DNA of 64,000 nucleotides from Meconema thalassinum (taxonomy: Eukaryota > Arthropoda > Insecta > Orthoptera > Tettigoniidae): the NCBI GenBank assembly GCA_946902985.2, contig OX336388.2:1696847978-1696911977 (forward strand). Reading direction: 5' to 3'. The position numbers and the translations under genes are program-made. The notes under the pieces were generated by a model. That model searched no databases. It had not been told where the DNA came from and worked only from the letters and a program-made list of their open reading frames with translations. Below are positions 1 through 13,996 of this stretch, piece after piece. Numbering within the stretch: position 1 is the stretch's first letter; each line of letters starts with the position of its first letter.

Positions 1-2533
1 AAGTAACAGTAACTTCGATACTAATTATGACAAGTAACTGTAATTTCGATACAAATTTTGTCAGGTAACTGTAACTTCAATATTAATTATGACAGGTAAC
101 AGTAACTTCGATACTGATTATGACAAGTAACAGTATCTTCGATACTAATTATGGCAGGTAACTGTAACTTCGATACTAATTATGACAGGTAACAGTAATT
201 TCGATACTAATTATGTCAAGTGACTGTAACTTCGATACTAATTATGACAGGTAACTGTAACTTCGTTACTAATTATGACAAGTAACTGTAATTTCGTTAC
301 AAATTATGGCAGGTAATAGTAATTTCGATACTAATTATGACAGGTAACAGTAACTTCGATACTAATTATGACAAGTAACAGTAACTTCGATACTTATTAT
401 AACAAGTAACTGTAACTTCGATACTAATTATGACAGGTAACTGTAACTTCGTTACTAATTATGACAAGTAACTGTAATTTCCATACAAATTTTGGCAGGT
501 AACTGTAACTTCGATACTGATTATGACAGGTAACAGTAACTTCGATACTAATTATGACAGGAAACTGTAACTTCGTTACTAATTATGACAAGTAACTGTA
601 ATTCCGATACGAATTATGGCAGGTAACAGTACCTTCGATACTAATTATGACAGGTAACTGTAACTTCGATACTAATTATGACAAGGAACTGTAATTTCGA
701 TACAAATTATGGCAGGTAACTGTAACTTCGATACTAATTATGACAGGTAACAGTAACTTCGATACTTCTTATGACAAGTAACTATAACTTCTAATCAAAT
801 TATTACAGGTAACTGTAACTTCGATACTAATTATGACAAGAAACTCTAACTTCGTTACTAATTATGACAAGTAACAGTAATTTTGATAAAAAATTATGGT
901 AGGTAACTGTAACTTCAATACTAATTATGACAGGTAACAGTAACTTCGATACTAATAATGACAGGTAACTGTAACTTCGTTACTATTTATGACAAGTCCC
1001 TGTAACTTCGATACAAATTATGGCAGGTAACTGTAACTTCGTTACTAATTATGACAAGTAACTGTATTTTCGTTACAAATAATGGCAGGTAATTGTAATT
1101 TCGATACTAATTATGACAGGTAACAGTAATTTCGATACTAATTTTGACAAGTAACAGTAACTTCGATACTTATTATGACAAGTAACTGTAACTTCGATAC
1201 TAATTATGACAGGTAACTGTAACTTCGTTACTAATTATGACAAGGAACTGTAATTTCGATACAAATTATGGCAGGTAACTGTAACTTCGATACTAATTAT
1301 GACAGATAACAGTAACTTCGATACTTATTATGGCAGGTAACAGTACCTTCGATACTAATTATGACAGGTAACTGTAACTTCGATACTAATTATGACAAGG
1401 AACTGTAATTTATATGCAAATTATTGCAGGTAACTGTAACTTCGATACTAATTATGACAGGTAACAGTAACTTCGATACTTATTATGACAAGTAACTGTA
1501 ACTTCGATACTAATTATGACAGGTAACTGTAACTTCGATACTAATTATGACAAGTAACTGTAACTTCGATACTAATTATGACAAGTAACTGTAACTTCGA
1601 TACTAATTATGACGGGTAACAGTAACTTCGATATTAATTATGACAAGTAACAGTAACTTCGATACTAATTATGACAAGTAACTGTAATTTCGATACAAAT
1701 TTTGGCAGGTAACAGTAACTTCGATACTTATTATGACAAGAAACTGTAACTTCGATACTAATTATGACAGGTAACTGTAACGTCGTTACAAATTATGACA
1801 AGTAACTGTATTTTCGATACAAATTATGGCAGGTAACTCTAACTTCGATACTAATTATGACAGGTAACAGTAACTTTGATACTAATTATGACAAGTAACT
1901 GTAACTTCGATACTAATTATGACAGGTAACTAACTTCGTTACTAATTATGACAAGTAACTGTAATTTCGTTACAAATTATGGCAGGTAATTGTAATTTCA
2001 ATACTAATTATGACAGGTAACAGTAACTTCGATACTTATTATGACAAGTAACAGTAACTTCGATACTTATTATGACAAGTAACTATAACTTCTTTACTAA
2101 TTATGACAGGTAACTGTAACTTCGTTACTAATTATGACAAGTAACTGTAATTTCGATACAAATTTTGGCAGGTAACTGTAACTTCGATACTGATTATGAC
2201 AGGTAACAGTAACTTCGATACTAATTATGACAGGAAACTGTAACTTCGTTACTAATTATGACAAGTAACTGTAATTTCGATACAAATTATGAGAGGTAAC
2301 TGTAACTTCGTAACTAATTATGACAACTAACTGTAATTCCGATACAAATTATGGCAGTTAACAGTACCTTCGATACTAATTATAACAGGTAACGGTAACT
2401 TCGATACTAATTATGACAAGGAACTGTAATTTCGATACAAATTATGGCAGGTAACTGTAACTTCGATACTAATTATGACAGGTAACATTAACTTCGATAC
2501 TAATTATGACAAGTAACTAAAACTTCGCATCAA
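1..2533 (+). repeat. Left segment of array, least block-like
   Basis: The same 31-bp monomers continue here, starting in register at base 1. By eye I find no copy over the full length elsewhere. Only the last few hundred bases, about 2160-2533, resemble about 6257-6630 and 14513-14890, sharing the AAATTTTGGC, GATACTGATT and CAGGAAACTG variants in the same order. The monomer order is more irregular than further right, with many private substitutions. It may be the older side of the array, or part of a block whose partner lies to the left of the window. There is no gene or unique sequence. Confidence 0.6.
868..899 (+). repeat. A-tract monomer (type E), first example
   Basis: This 32-bp monomer reads AAGTAACAGTAATTTT then GATAAAAAATTATGGT. 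The CpG is lost to TG and positions 20-24 are replaced by an A-run. Related E monomers occur across the window with A-runs of about 5 to 8, for example near 2630 (7 A), 8398 (6 A), 20218 (5 A), 27508 (8 A) and 43696 (7 A). They account for many of the one-base departures from exact multiples of 31. Confidence 0.8.
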
Positions 2534-5500
2534 ATTATGACAGGTAACTGTAACTTCGATACTAATTATGACAAGAAACTTTAACTTCGTTACTAATTAT
2601 GACAAGTAACAGTAATTTTGATAAAAAAATTATGGTAGGTAACGGTAACTTCAATACTAATTATGACAGGTAACAATAACTTCGATAATAATTATGACAG
2701 GTAACTGTAACTTCGTTACTAATTATGACAAGTCCCTGTAATTTCGATACAAATTATGGCAGGTAACTGTAATTTTGATACCAATTATGACAGGTAACAG
2801 GAACTTCTATACTAATTATTACAGGTAACTGTAACTTCGTTACTAATTATGACAAGTAACTCTAATTTTGATAAAAAAATTATGGCAGGTAACTGTAACT
2901 TTGATACGAATTATGACAGGTAACAGTAACTTCGATACTAATTATGACAGGTTACTGTAACATCGTTACTAATTATGTAAAGTAACTGTATCATCGATAC
3001 TAATTATGACAAGTAACTGTAACTTCGATACTTATTATGACAGGTAACTATAATTTCGATACAAATTATGGCAGGTAACTGTAACTTCGATACTAATTAA
3101 TACAGGTAACAGTAACTTCGATACTAATTATGACAGGTTACTGTAACATCGTTACTAATTATGTCAAGTAACTGTAACTTCGATACTAATTATGACAAGT
3201 AACTGTAACTTCGATACTTTTTATGACAGGTAACTGTAACTTCATTACTAATTATGACAAGAAACTGTAACTTCGATACTAATTATGACAGGTAACTGTA
3301 ACTTCGATATTAATTATGACAAGTAACTGTAACTTCGATACTAATTATGACAAGTAACTGTAACTTCGATACTAATTATGACAGGTAACAGTAACTTCGA
3401 TATTAATGATGACAAGTAACAGTAACTTCGATACTAATTATGACAAGTAACTGTAACTTCGATACTAATTATGACAGGTAACTGTAACTTCGTTACTAAT
3501 TATGGCAAGTAACTGTAACTTCGATACAAATTATGGCAGGTAACTGTAACTTCGATACTAATTATGACAGGGAACAGTAACTTCGAAACTAATTATGACA
3601 GGTAACTGCAACTTCGTTACTAACTATGACATGTTACTGTAATTTCTATACTAATTATGGCAAGTAACTGTAACTTCGTTACTAATTATGACAAGTAACT
3701 GTAATTTCGATACAAATTATGGCAGGTAACTGTAATTTCGATACTAATTATGACAGGTAACAGTAACTTCGATACTAATTATGACAAGTAACAGTAACTT
3801 CGTTACTAATTATGACAAGTAACTGTAATTTCGATACAAATTATGGCAGGTAACTGTAACTTCGATACTAATTATGACAGGTAACAGTAACTTCGATACT
3901 AATTATGACAGAAAACAGTAACTTCGATACTAATTATGACTGGTAACAGTAACTTCGATAATAATTATGGCAGGTAACTGTATCTTCGATACTAATTATG
4001 ACAGTTAACTGTAACTTCGTTACTAATTATGACAAGTAACTGTAAATTCGATACAAATTATGGCAGGTAACTGTAACTTCGATACTAATTATGACAGGTA
4101 ACAGTAACTTCGATACTAATTATGACAAGTAACTGTAACTTCGATACTAATTCTGACAGCTAACTGTAACTTCGTTACTAATTATGACAAGTAACTGTAA
4201 TTTCGATACAAATTATGGCAGGTAATTGTAATTTCGATAATAATTATGACAGGTAACAGTAACTTCGATACTAATTATGACAAGTAACAGTAACTTCGAT
4301 ACTAATTATGACAAGTAACTGTAACTTCAATGCTAATTATGATAGGTAACTGTAACTTCGTTACTAATTATGACAAGTAACTGTAATTTCGATACAAATT
4401 TTGGCAGGTAACTGTAACTTCGATATTAATTATGACAGGTAACAGTAACTTCGATACTAATTATGACAAGTAATTATAACTTCGATACAAATTATGACAG
4501 GTAACTGTAACTTCGATACTAATTATGACAAGAAACTCTAACTTCGTTACTAATTATGATAAGTAACAGTAATTTTGATAAAAAATTATGGTAGGTAACT
4601 GTACCTTCAATACTAATTATGACAGGTAACAGTAACTTCGATACTAATTAAGACAGGTAACTGTAACTTCGTTACTAATTATGACAAGTTACTTTAATTT
4701 CGATACTAATTATGGCAGGTAACTGTAACTTCGTTACTAATTATGACAAGTCCCTATAATTTCGATACAAATTATGGCAGGTAACTGTATCTTCGATACT
4801 AATTATTTCAGGTAACAGTAACTTCGATAGTAATTATGACAGGAAACTGTAACTTCGTTACTAATTATGACAAGTAGCTGTAATTTCGATACAAATTATG
4901 ACAGGTAACTGTATCTTCGTTACTAATTATGACAAGTAACCGTAATTTTGATACAAAGTATGGCAGGTAACAGTACCTTCGATACTAATTATGACATGTA
5001 ACTGTAACTTCGATACTAATTATGACAAGGAACTGTAATTTCGATACAAATTATGGCAGGTAACTGTAACTTTGATACTAATTATGACAGGCAACAGGTA
5101 CTTCGATACTAATTATGACAAGTAACTGTAACTTCGTTACTAATTATGACAAGTAACTATAATTTTGATAAAAAATTATGGCAGGTAACTGTAACCTCGA
5201 TACTAATTAATACAGGTAACAGTAACTTCGATACTAATTATGACAGGTTACTGTAACATCGTTACTAATTATGTCAAGTAACTGTAACTTCGATACTAAT
5301 TATGACAAGTAACTGTAACTTCGATACTTATTATGACAGGTAACTGTAACTGCATTACTAATTATGACAAGAAACTGTAACTTCGATACTAATTATGACA
5401 GGTAACTGTAAATTCGATACTAATTATGACAAGTAACTGTAATTTCGATACAAATTTTTGAAGGTAACTGTAACATCGATACTAATTATGACAGGTATCA

Positions 5501-5741
5501 GTAACTTCGATACGTATTATGACAAGTAACAGTAACTTCGATTGTAATTTTGTCAGGTAACTGTAACTTCGTTACTATTTATGACAAGTAACTGTAATTT
5601 CGATACAAATTATGGCAGGTAACTCTAACTTCGATACTAATTAATACAGGTAACAGAAACTTCGATACTAATTATGACAGGTTACTGTAACATCGTTACT
5701 AATTATGTCAAGTAACTGTAACTTCGATACTAATTATGACA
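2534..5741 (+). repeat. Block L1, left copy of a 5.8-5.9 kb duplication
   Basis: Rare variants recur in the same order 5,774 bp downstream at first, for example TAACGGTAAC at 2639 and GAACTTCTAT at 2801. From about 2.9 kb they recur 5,902 bp downstream, for example GTAACCTCGA at 5191 against 11093 and GATTGTAATTTTG at about 5540 against 11442. The 128-bp step is an insertion in the right copy. The match breaks on the right at 5741, where AGGTAAC faces AAGTAAC. The left edge is uncertain by a monomer or so. Divergence between the copies is clearly visible, so this is an older duplication than those in the right half. Confidence 0.75.
4034..4188 (+). repeat. Example of the 155-bp five-monomer subunit
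   Basis: The five monomers here run D, A, B, A-like (with GG to AG at position 2) and C, and the next D starts exactly 155 bp later at 4189. The D monomer (GATACAAATTATGGC) acts as punctuation. The next interval, 4189-4375, is six monomers (186 bp), so the subunit is loose rather than fixed. The same D-A-B-A-C order can be read at many places throughout the window. Confidence 0.75.
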
Positions 5742-8228
5742 GGTAACAGTAACTTCGATATTAATTATGACAAGTAACAGTAACCTTGATACTAATTATG
5801 ACAAGTAACTGTAATTTCGATACAAATTTTGGCAGGTAACTGTAACTTCGATATTAATTATGACAGGTAACAGTAACTTCGATACTGATTATGACAAGTA
5901 ACAGTAACTTCGATACTAATTATGGCAGGTAACTGTAACATCGATACTAATTATGACAGGTAACAGTAATTTCGATACTAATTATGACAAGTAACTGTAA
6001 CTTCGATACTAATTATGACAGGTAACTAACTTCGTTACTAATTATGACAAATAACTGTAATTTCGTTACAAATTATGGCAGGTAATTGTAATTTCGATAC
6101 TAATTATGACAGGTAACAGTAATTTCGATACTAATTATGACAAGTGACAGTAACTTCGATACTTATTGTGACAAGTAACTATAACTTCGATACTAATTAT
6201 GACAGGTAACTGTAACTTCGTTACTAAATATGACAAGTAGCTGTAATTTCGATTCAAATTTTGGCAGGTTACTGTAACTTCGATACTGATTATGACAGGT
6301 AACAGTAACTTCGATACTAATTATGACAGGAAACTGTAACTTCGTTACTAATTGTGACAAGTAACTGTAATTTCGATACAAATTATGACAGGCAACTGAA
6401 ACTTCGTAACTAATTATGACAAGTAACTGTAATTCCGATACAAATTATGGCAGGTAACAGTACCTTCGATACTAATTATGACAGGTAACTGTAACTTCGA
6501 TACTAATTATGACAAGGAACTGTAATTTCGATACAAATTATGGGAGGTAACTGTAACATCGATACTAATTATGACAGGTAACAGTAACTTCGATACTAAT
6601 TATGACCAGTAACTATAACTTCGAATCAAATTATGACAGGTAAATGTAACATCGATACTAATTATGACAAGAAACTCTAACTTCGTTACTAATTATGACA
6701 AGTAACAGTAATTTTGATAAAAAATTATGGTAGGTAACTGTAACTTTAATACTAATTATGACAGGTAACAGTAACTTCGGTAGTAATTATGCCAGGTAAC
6801 TGTAACTTCGTTACTAATTATGACAAGTCCCTGTAATTTCGATACAAATTATGGCAGGTAACAGTAACTTTGATAACAATTAAGACAGGTAACAGGAACA
6901 TCGATACTAATTATGACAGGTAACTGTAACTTCGTTACTAATAATGACAAGTAACTCTAATTTTGATTAAAAAAATTATGGCAGGTAACTGTAACATCGA
7001 TACTATTTAATACATGTATCAGTAACTTCGATACTAATTATGACAGGTTACTGTAACATCGTTACTAATTATGTAAAGTAACTGTATCTTCGATACTAAT
7101 TATGACAAGTAACTGTAACTTCGATACTTATAATGACAGGTAACTGTAATTTCGATACAAATTATGGCAGGTAACTGTAACTTCGATACTAATTATGACA
7201 GGTAACAGTAACTTCGATACTAATTATAACAGAAAACAGTAACTTCGATACTAATTATGACTGGTAACAGTAACTTCGATAATAATTATGGCAGGTAACT
7301 GTATCTTCGATAATAATTATGACAGGTAACAGTAACTTCGATACTAATTATGACAAGTAACTGTAACTTCGATACTAATTATGACAGCTAACTGTAACTT
7401 CGTTACTAATTACGACAAGTAACTGTAACTTCGATGCAAATTTTGGCAGGTAATTGTAATTTCGATAATAATTATGACAGGTAACAGTAACTTCGATACT
7501 AATTATGACAAGTAACAGTAACTTCGATACTAATTATGACAAGTAACTGTAACTTCGATGCTAATTATGACAGGTAACTGTAACTTCGTTACTAATTATG
7601 ACAAGTAACTGTAATTTCGATACAAATTTTGGCAGGTAACAGTAACTTCGATATTAATTATGACAGGTAACAGTAACTTCGATACTAATTGTGACAAGTA
7701 ACTGTAACTTCGATACTAATTATGACAGGTAACTGTAACTTCGTTACTAATTATGACAATTAACTGTAATTTCGATACAAATTATGGAAGGTAACTGTAA
7801 CATCGATACTAATTATGACAGGTAACAGTAACTTCGATACTAATTATGACAAGTAACTATAACTTCGATACAAATTATGACAGGTAACTGTAACTTCGAT
7901 ACTAATTATGACAAGAAACTCTAACTTCGTTACCAATTATGATAAGTAACAGTAATTTTGATAAAAAATTATGGTAGGTAACTGTAACTTCAATACTAAT
8001 TATGACAGGTAACAGTAACTTCGATACTAATTATGACAGGTAACTGTAACTTCGTTACTAATTATGACAAGTTACTTTAATTTCGATACTAATTATGGCA
8101 GGTAACTGTAACTTCGTTACTAATTATGACAAGTCCCTATAATTTCGATACAAATTATGGCAGGTAACTGTAACTTCGATACTAATTATGTCAGGAAACA
8201 GTAACTTCGATACTAATTATGACAGGTT
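5741..8228 (+). repeat. Block L2, left copy
   Basis: The segment 5741-7148 matches 13997-15404 at an offset of 8,256 bp, and 7142-8228 matches 15893-16979 at 8,751-8,752 bp. Shared markers are the 29-bp monomer near 6021, the CTAAATAT and GATTCAAATTTTGG variants near 6228-6262, AACAGAAAAC at 7228 and CAGCTAACTG at about 7385. The two parts are contiguous here but separated by 495 bp in the right copy. A 189-bp open frame on the minus strand (6193-6381) lies inside and is an accident of the repeat, as explained among the rejected items. Confidence 0.72.
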
Positions 8229-8308
8229 ACTGTAACATCGTTACTAATTATGTCAAGTAACTGTAACTTCGATATTAATTATGACAAGTAACTGTAACTT
8301 CGATACTT

Positions 8309-11300
8309 TTTATGACAGGTAACTGTAACTTCGATACTAATTATGACAAGAAACTCTAACTTCGTTACTAATTATGACAAGTAACAGTAATTTTGATAAA
8401 AAATTATGGTAGGTAACGGTAACTTCAATACTAATTATGACAGGTAACAGTAACTTCGATAATAATTATGACAGGTAACTGTAACTTCGTTACTAATTAT
8501 GACAAGTCCCTGTAATTTCGATACAAATTATGGCAGGTAACTGTAATTTTGATACCAATTATGACAGGTAACAGGAACTTCTATACTAATTATTACAGGT
8601 AACTGTAACTTCGTTACTAATTATGACAAGTAACTCTAATTTTGATTAAAAAAATTATGGCAGGTAACTGTAACTTTGATACGAATTATGACAGGTAACA
8701 GGAACTTCGATACTAATTATGACAGGTAACTGTAACATCGTTACTAATTATGACAAGTAACTCTAATTTTGATTTTAAAAAATATGGCAGGTAACTGTAA
8801 CATCGATACTATTTAATACATGTAACAGTAACTTCGATACTAATTATGACAGGTTACTGTAACATCGTTACTAATTATGTAAAGTAACTGTATCTTCGAT
8901 ACTAATTATGACAAGTAACTGTAACTTCGATACTTATTATGACAGGTAACTATAATTTCGATACAAATTATGGCAGGTATTTGTAACTTCGATACTAATT
9001 AATACAGGTAACAGTAACTTCGATACTAATTATGACAGGTTACTGTAACATCGTTACTAATTATGTCAAGTAACTGTAAATTCGATACTAATTATGACAA
9101 GTAACTGTAACTTCGATACTTTTTATGACAGGTAACTGTAACTTCATTACTAATTATGACAAGAAACTGTAACTTCGATACTAATTATGACAGGTAACTG
9201 TAACTTCGATACTAATTATGACAAGTAACTGTAACTTCGATACTAATTATGACAAGTAACTGTAACTTCGATACTAATTATGACAGGTAACAGTAACTTC
9301 GATATTAATGATGACAAGTAACAGTAACTTCGATACTAATTATGACAAGTAACTGTAACTTCGATACTAATTATGACAGGTAACTGTAACTTCGTTACTA
9401 ATTATGGCAAGTAACTGTAATTTCGATACAAATTATGGCAGGTAACTGTAACTTCGATACTAATTATGACAGGGAACAGTAACTTCGAAACTAATTATGA
9501 CAGGTAACTGCAACTTCGTTACTAACTATGACAAGTTACTGTAATTTCTATACTAATTATGGCAAGTAACTGTAACTTCGTTACTAATTATGACAAGTAA
9601 CTGTAATTTCGATACAAATTATGGCAGGTAACTGTAATTTCGATACTAATTATGACAGGTAACAGTAACTTCGATACTAATTATGACAAGTAACAGTAAC
9701 TTCGTTACTAATTATGACAAGTAACTGTAATTTCGATACAAATTATGGCAGGTAACTGTAACTTCGATACTAATTATGACAGGTAACAGTAACTTCGATA
9801 CTAATTATGACAGAAAACAGTAACTTCGATACTAATTATGACTGGTAACAGTAACTTCGATAATAATTATGGCAGGTAACTGTATCTTCGATACTAATTA
9901 TGACAGTTAACTGTAACTTCGTTACTAATTATGACAAGTAACTGTAAATTCGATACAAATTATGGCAGGTAACTGTAACTTCGATACTAATTATGACAGG
10001 TAACAGTAACTTCGATACTAATTATGACAAGTAACTGTAACTTCGATACTAATTCTGACAGCTAACTGTAACTTCGTTACTAATTATGACAAGTAACTGT
10101 AATTTCGATACAAATTATGGCAGGTAATTGTAATTTCGATAATAATTATGACAGGTAACAGTAACTTCGATACTAATTATGACAAGTAACAGTAACTTCG
10201 ATACTAATTATGACAAGTAACTGTAACTTCAATGCTAATTATGATAGGTAACTGTAACTTCGTTACTAATTATGACAAGTAACTGTAATTTCGATACAAA
10301 TTTTGGCAGGTAACTGTAACTTCGATATTAATTATGACAGGTAACAGTAACTTCGATACTAATTATGACAAGTAATTATAACTTCGATACAAATTATGAC
10401 AGGTAACTGTAACTTCGATACTAATTATGACAAGAAACTCTAACTTCGTTACTAATTATGATAAGTAACAGTAATTTTGATAAAAAATTATGGTAGGTAA
10501 CTGTACCTTCAATACTAATTATGACAGGTAACAGTAACTTCGATACTAATTAAGACAGGTAACTGTAACTTCGTTACTAATTATGACAAGTTACTTTAAT
10601 TTCGATACTAATTATGGCAGGTAACTGTAACTTCGTTACTAATTATGACAAGTCCCTATAATTTCGATACAAATTATGGCAGGTAACTGTAACTTCGATA
10701 CTAATTATTTCAGGTAACAGTAACATCGATACTAATTATGACAGGAAACTGTAACTTCGTTACTAATTATGACAAGTAGCTGTAATTTCGATACAAATTA
10801 TGACAGGTAACTGTATCTTCGTTACTAATTATGACAAGTAACCGTAATTTTGATACAAAGTATGGCAGGTAACAGTACCTTCGATACTAATTATGACATG
10901 TAACTGTAACTTCGATACTAATTATGACAAGGAACTGTAATTTCGATACAAATTATGGCAGGTAACTGTAACTTTGATACTAATTATGACAGGTAACAGT
11001 AACTTCGATACTAATTATGACAAGTAACTGTAACTTCGTTACTAATTATGACAAGTAACTATAATTTTGATAAAAAATTATGGCAGGTAACTGTAACCTC
11101 GATACTAATTAATACAGGTAACAGTAACTTCGATACTAATTATGACAGGTTACTGTAACATCTTTACTAATAATGTCAAGTAACTGTAACTTCGATACTA
11201 ATTATGACAAGTAACTGTAACTTCGATACTTATTATGACAGGTAACTGTAACTGCATTACTAATTATGACAAGAAACTGTAACTTCGATACTAATTATGA

Positions 11301-11643
11301 CAGGTAACTGTAAATTCGATACTAATTATGACAAGTAACTGTAATTTCGATACAAATTTTGGAAGGTAACTGTAACATCGATACTAATTATGACAGGTAT
11401 CAGTAACTTCGATACTTATTATGACAAGTAACTGTAACTTCGATTGTAATTTTGAAAGGTAACTGTAACTTCGTTACTATTTATGACAAGTAACTGTAAT
11501 TTCGATACAAATTATGGCAGGTAACTCTAACTTCGATACTAATTAATACAGGTAACAGTAACTTCGATACTAATTATGACAGGTTACTGTAACATCGTTA
11601 CTAATTATGTCAAGTAACTGTAACTTCGATATTAATTATGACA
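8309..11643 (+). repeat. Block L1, right copy with a 128-bp insertion
   Basis: This is the counterpart of 2534-5741. It carries extra sequence at about 8.70-8.83 kb made of four monomers, including an A-tract monomer reading GATTTTAAAAAATATGGC and one reading ATTTAATACATG. These also occur together at about 6.97-7.02 and 15.22-15.27 kb, so the insertion looks like a patch from that neighbourhood rather than new sequence. From about 8.95 kb to 11.64 kb the offset from the left copy is a steady 5,902 bp. There is no coding potential. Confidence 0.72.
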
Positions 11644-12399
11644 AGTAACTGTAACTTCGATACTTTTTATGACAGGTAACTGTAACTTCATTACTAATTA
11701 TGACAAGAAACTGTAACTTCGATACTAATTATGACAGGTAACTGTAACTTCGATACTAATTATGACAAGTAACTGTAACTTCGATACTAATTATGACAAG
11801 TAACTGTAACTTCGATACTAATTATGACAGGTAACAGCAACTTCGATATTAATTATGACAAGTAACAGTAACCTTGATACTAATTATGACAAGTAACTGT
11901 AATTTCGATACAAATTTTGGCAGGTAACTGTAACTTCGATATTAATTATGACAGGTAACTGTAATATCGATACAAATTATGGCAGGTAACTGTAACTTCG
12001 ATACTAATTATGACAGGTAACAGTAACTTCGATACTAATTATGACAAGTAACTATAACTTCGATACAAATTATGGTAGGTAACTGTAACTTCAATACGTA
12101 TTATGACAGGTAACAGTAACTTCGATACTAATTATGACAGGTAATTGTAACTTCTTTACTAATTATGACAAGTAACTTTAATTTCGATACTAATTATGGC
12201 AGGTAACTGTAACTTCGTTACTAATTAAAAAGCCCCTGTAATTTCGATACAAATTATGGCAGGTAACTGTAACTTCGATACTAATTATGTCAGTTAACAG
12301 TAACTTCGATACTAATTAATACAGGTAAGAGTAACTTCGATATTTATTATGACAGGTTACTGTAACATCGTTACTAATTATGTCAAGTAACTGTAACTT

Positions 12400-13110
12400 C
12401 GATACTAATTATGACAAGTAACTGTAACTTCGATACTTATTATGACAGGTAACTGTAACTTCATTACTAATTATGACAAGAATCTGTAACTTCGATACTA
12501 ATTATGACAGGCAACAGTAACTTCGATATTAATTATGACAAGTAACAGTAACTTCGATACTAATTATGACAAGTAACTGTAACTTCGATACTAATTATGA
12601 CAGGTAACTGTAACTTCGTTACTAATTATGGCAAGTAACTGTAATTTCGATACAAATTATGGCAGGTAACTGTAACTTCGATACTTATTATGACAGGTAA
12701 CAGTAACTTCGATACTAATTATGACAGGTAACTGCAACTTCGTTACTAACTATGATAAGTAACTGTAATTTCTATACTTATTATGGCAAGTAACTGTAAC
12801 TTCGTTACTAATTATGACAAGTAACTGTAATTTCGATACAAATTATGGCAGGTAACTGTAATTTCGGTACTAATTATGACAGGTAACAGTAACTTCGATA
12901 CTAATTATGACAAGTAACAGTAACTTCGTTACTAATTATGACAAGTAACTGTAATTTCGATACAAATTATGGCAGGTAACTGTAACTTCGATACTAATTA
13001 TGACAGGTAACAGTAACTTCGATACTAATTATAACAGAAAACAGTAACTTCGATACTAATTATGACTGGAAACAGTAACTTCGATAATAATTATGGCAGG
13101 TAACTGTATC
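12400..13110 (+). repeat. Marker block alpha, first of eight copies
   Basis: This block is recognised by the run AAGAATCTGTAAC (12478), CAGGCAACAG, CAACTTCGTTACTAACTATG, AACAGAAAAC (13033) and GACTGG. The same ordered variants recur with AATCTGTAAC starting at 12481, 15428, 21817, 25818, 41883, 49139, 54132 and 59187. It is the best single tag for tracing duplications across the window. The surrounding stretch 11644-13996 is otherwise a patchwork of monomers like those at 8-9 kb and 13.8-14 kb, with no gene. Confidence 0.75.
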
Positions 13111-13996
13111 TTCGATACTAATTATGACAAGTAACTGTAACTTCGATGCAAATTATGGCAGGTAATTGTAATTTCGATAATAATTATGACAGGTAACAGT
13201 AACTTCGATACTAATTATGACAAGTAACAGTAACTTCGATACTAATTATGACAAGTAACTGTAACTTCGATGCTAATTATGACAGGTAACTGTAACTTCG
13301 TTACTAATTATGACAAGTAACTGTAATTTCGATACAAATTTTGGCAGGTAACAGTAACTTCGATATTAATTATGACAGGTAACAGTAACTTCGATACTAA
13401 TTATGACAAGTAACTGTAACTTCGATACTAATTATGACAGGTAACTGTAACTTCGTTACTAATTATGACAAGTAACTGTAATTTCGATACAAATTATGGA
13501 AGGTAACTGTAACATCGATACTAATTATGACAGGTAACAGTAACTTCGATACTAATTATGACAGGTAACTGTAACTTCGTTACTAATTATGACAAGTTAC
13601 TTTAATTTCGATACTAATTATGGCAGGTAACTGTAACTTCGTTACTAATTATGACAAGTCCCTATAATTTCGATACAAATTATGGCAGGTAACTGTAACT
13701 TCGATACTAATTATGTCAGGAAACAGTAACTTCGATACTAATTATGACAGGTTACTGTAACATCGTTACTAATTATGTCAAGTAACTGTAACTTCGATAT
13801 TAATTATGACAAGTAACAGTAACTTCGATACTTTTTATGACAGGTAACTGTAACTTCATTACTAATTATGACAAGAAACTGTAACTTCGATACTAATTAT
13901 GACAGGTAACTGTAACTTCGATACTAATTATGACAAGTAACTGTAACTTCGATACTAATTATGACAAGTAACTGTAACTTCGATACTAATTATGAC

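Noticed and set aside
2605..2640. A-tract as a retroposon poly-A tail
   Set aside because: The A-run lies within a monomer in register (GATAAAAAAATTATGG) and recurs at homologous positions. No inserted body precedes it.
6193..6381. Minus-strand open frame of 62 codons
   Set aside because: It lies wholly inside the satellite and its protein is itself the 31-residue translation of three monomers (93 bp) read twice. It is open only because variants such as CTAAATAT and CAAATTTTGG remove the stop in the TAATTAG region. No ribosome-binding or promoter context can be told from the repeat.
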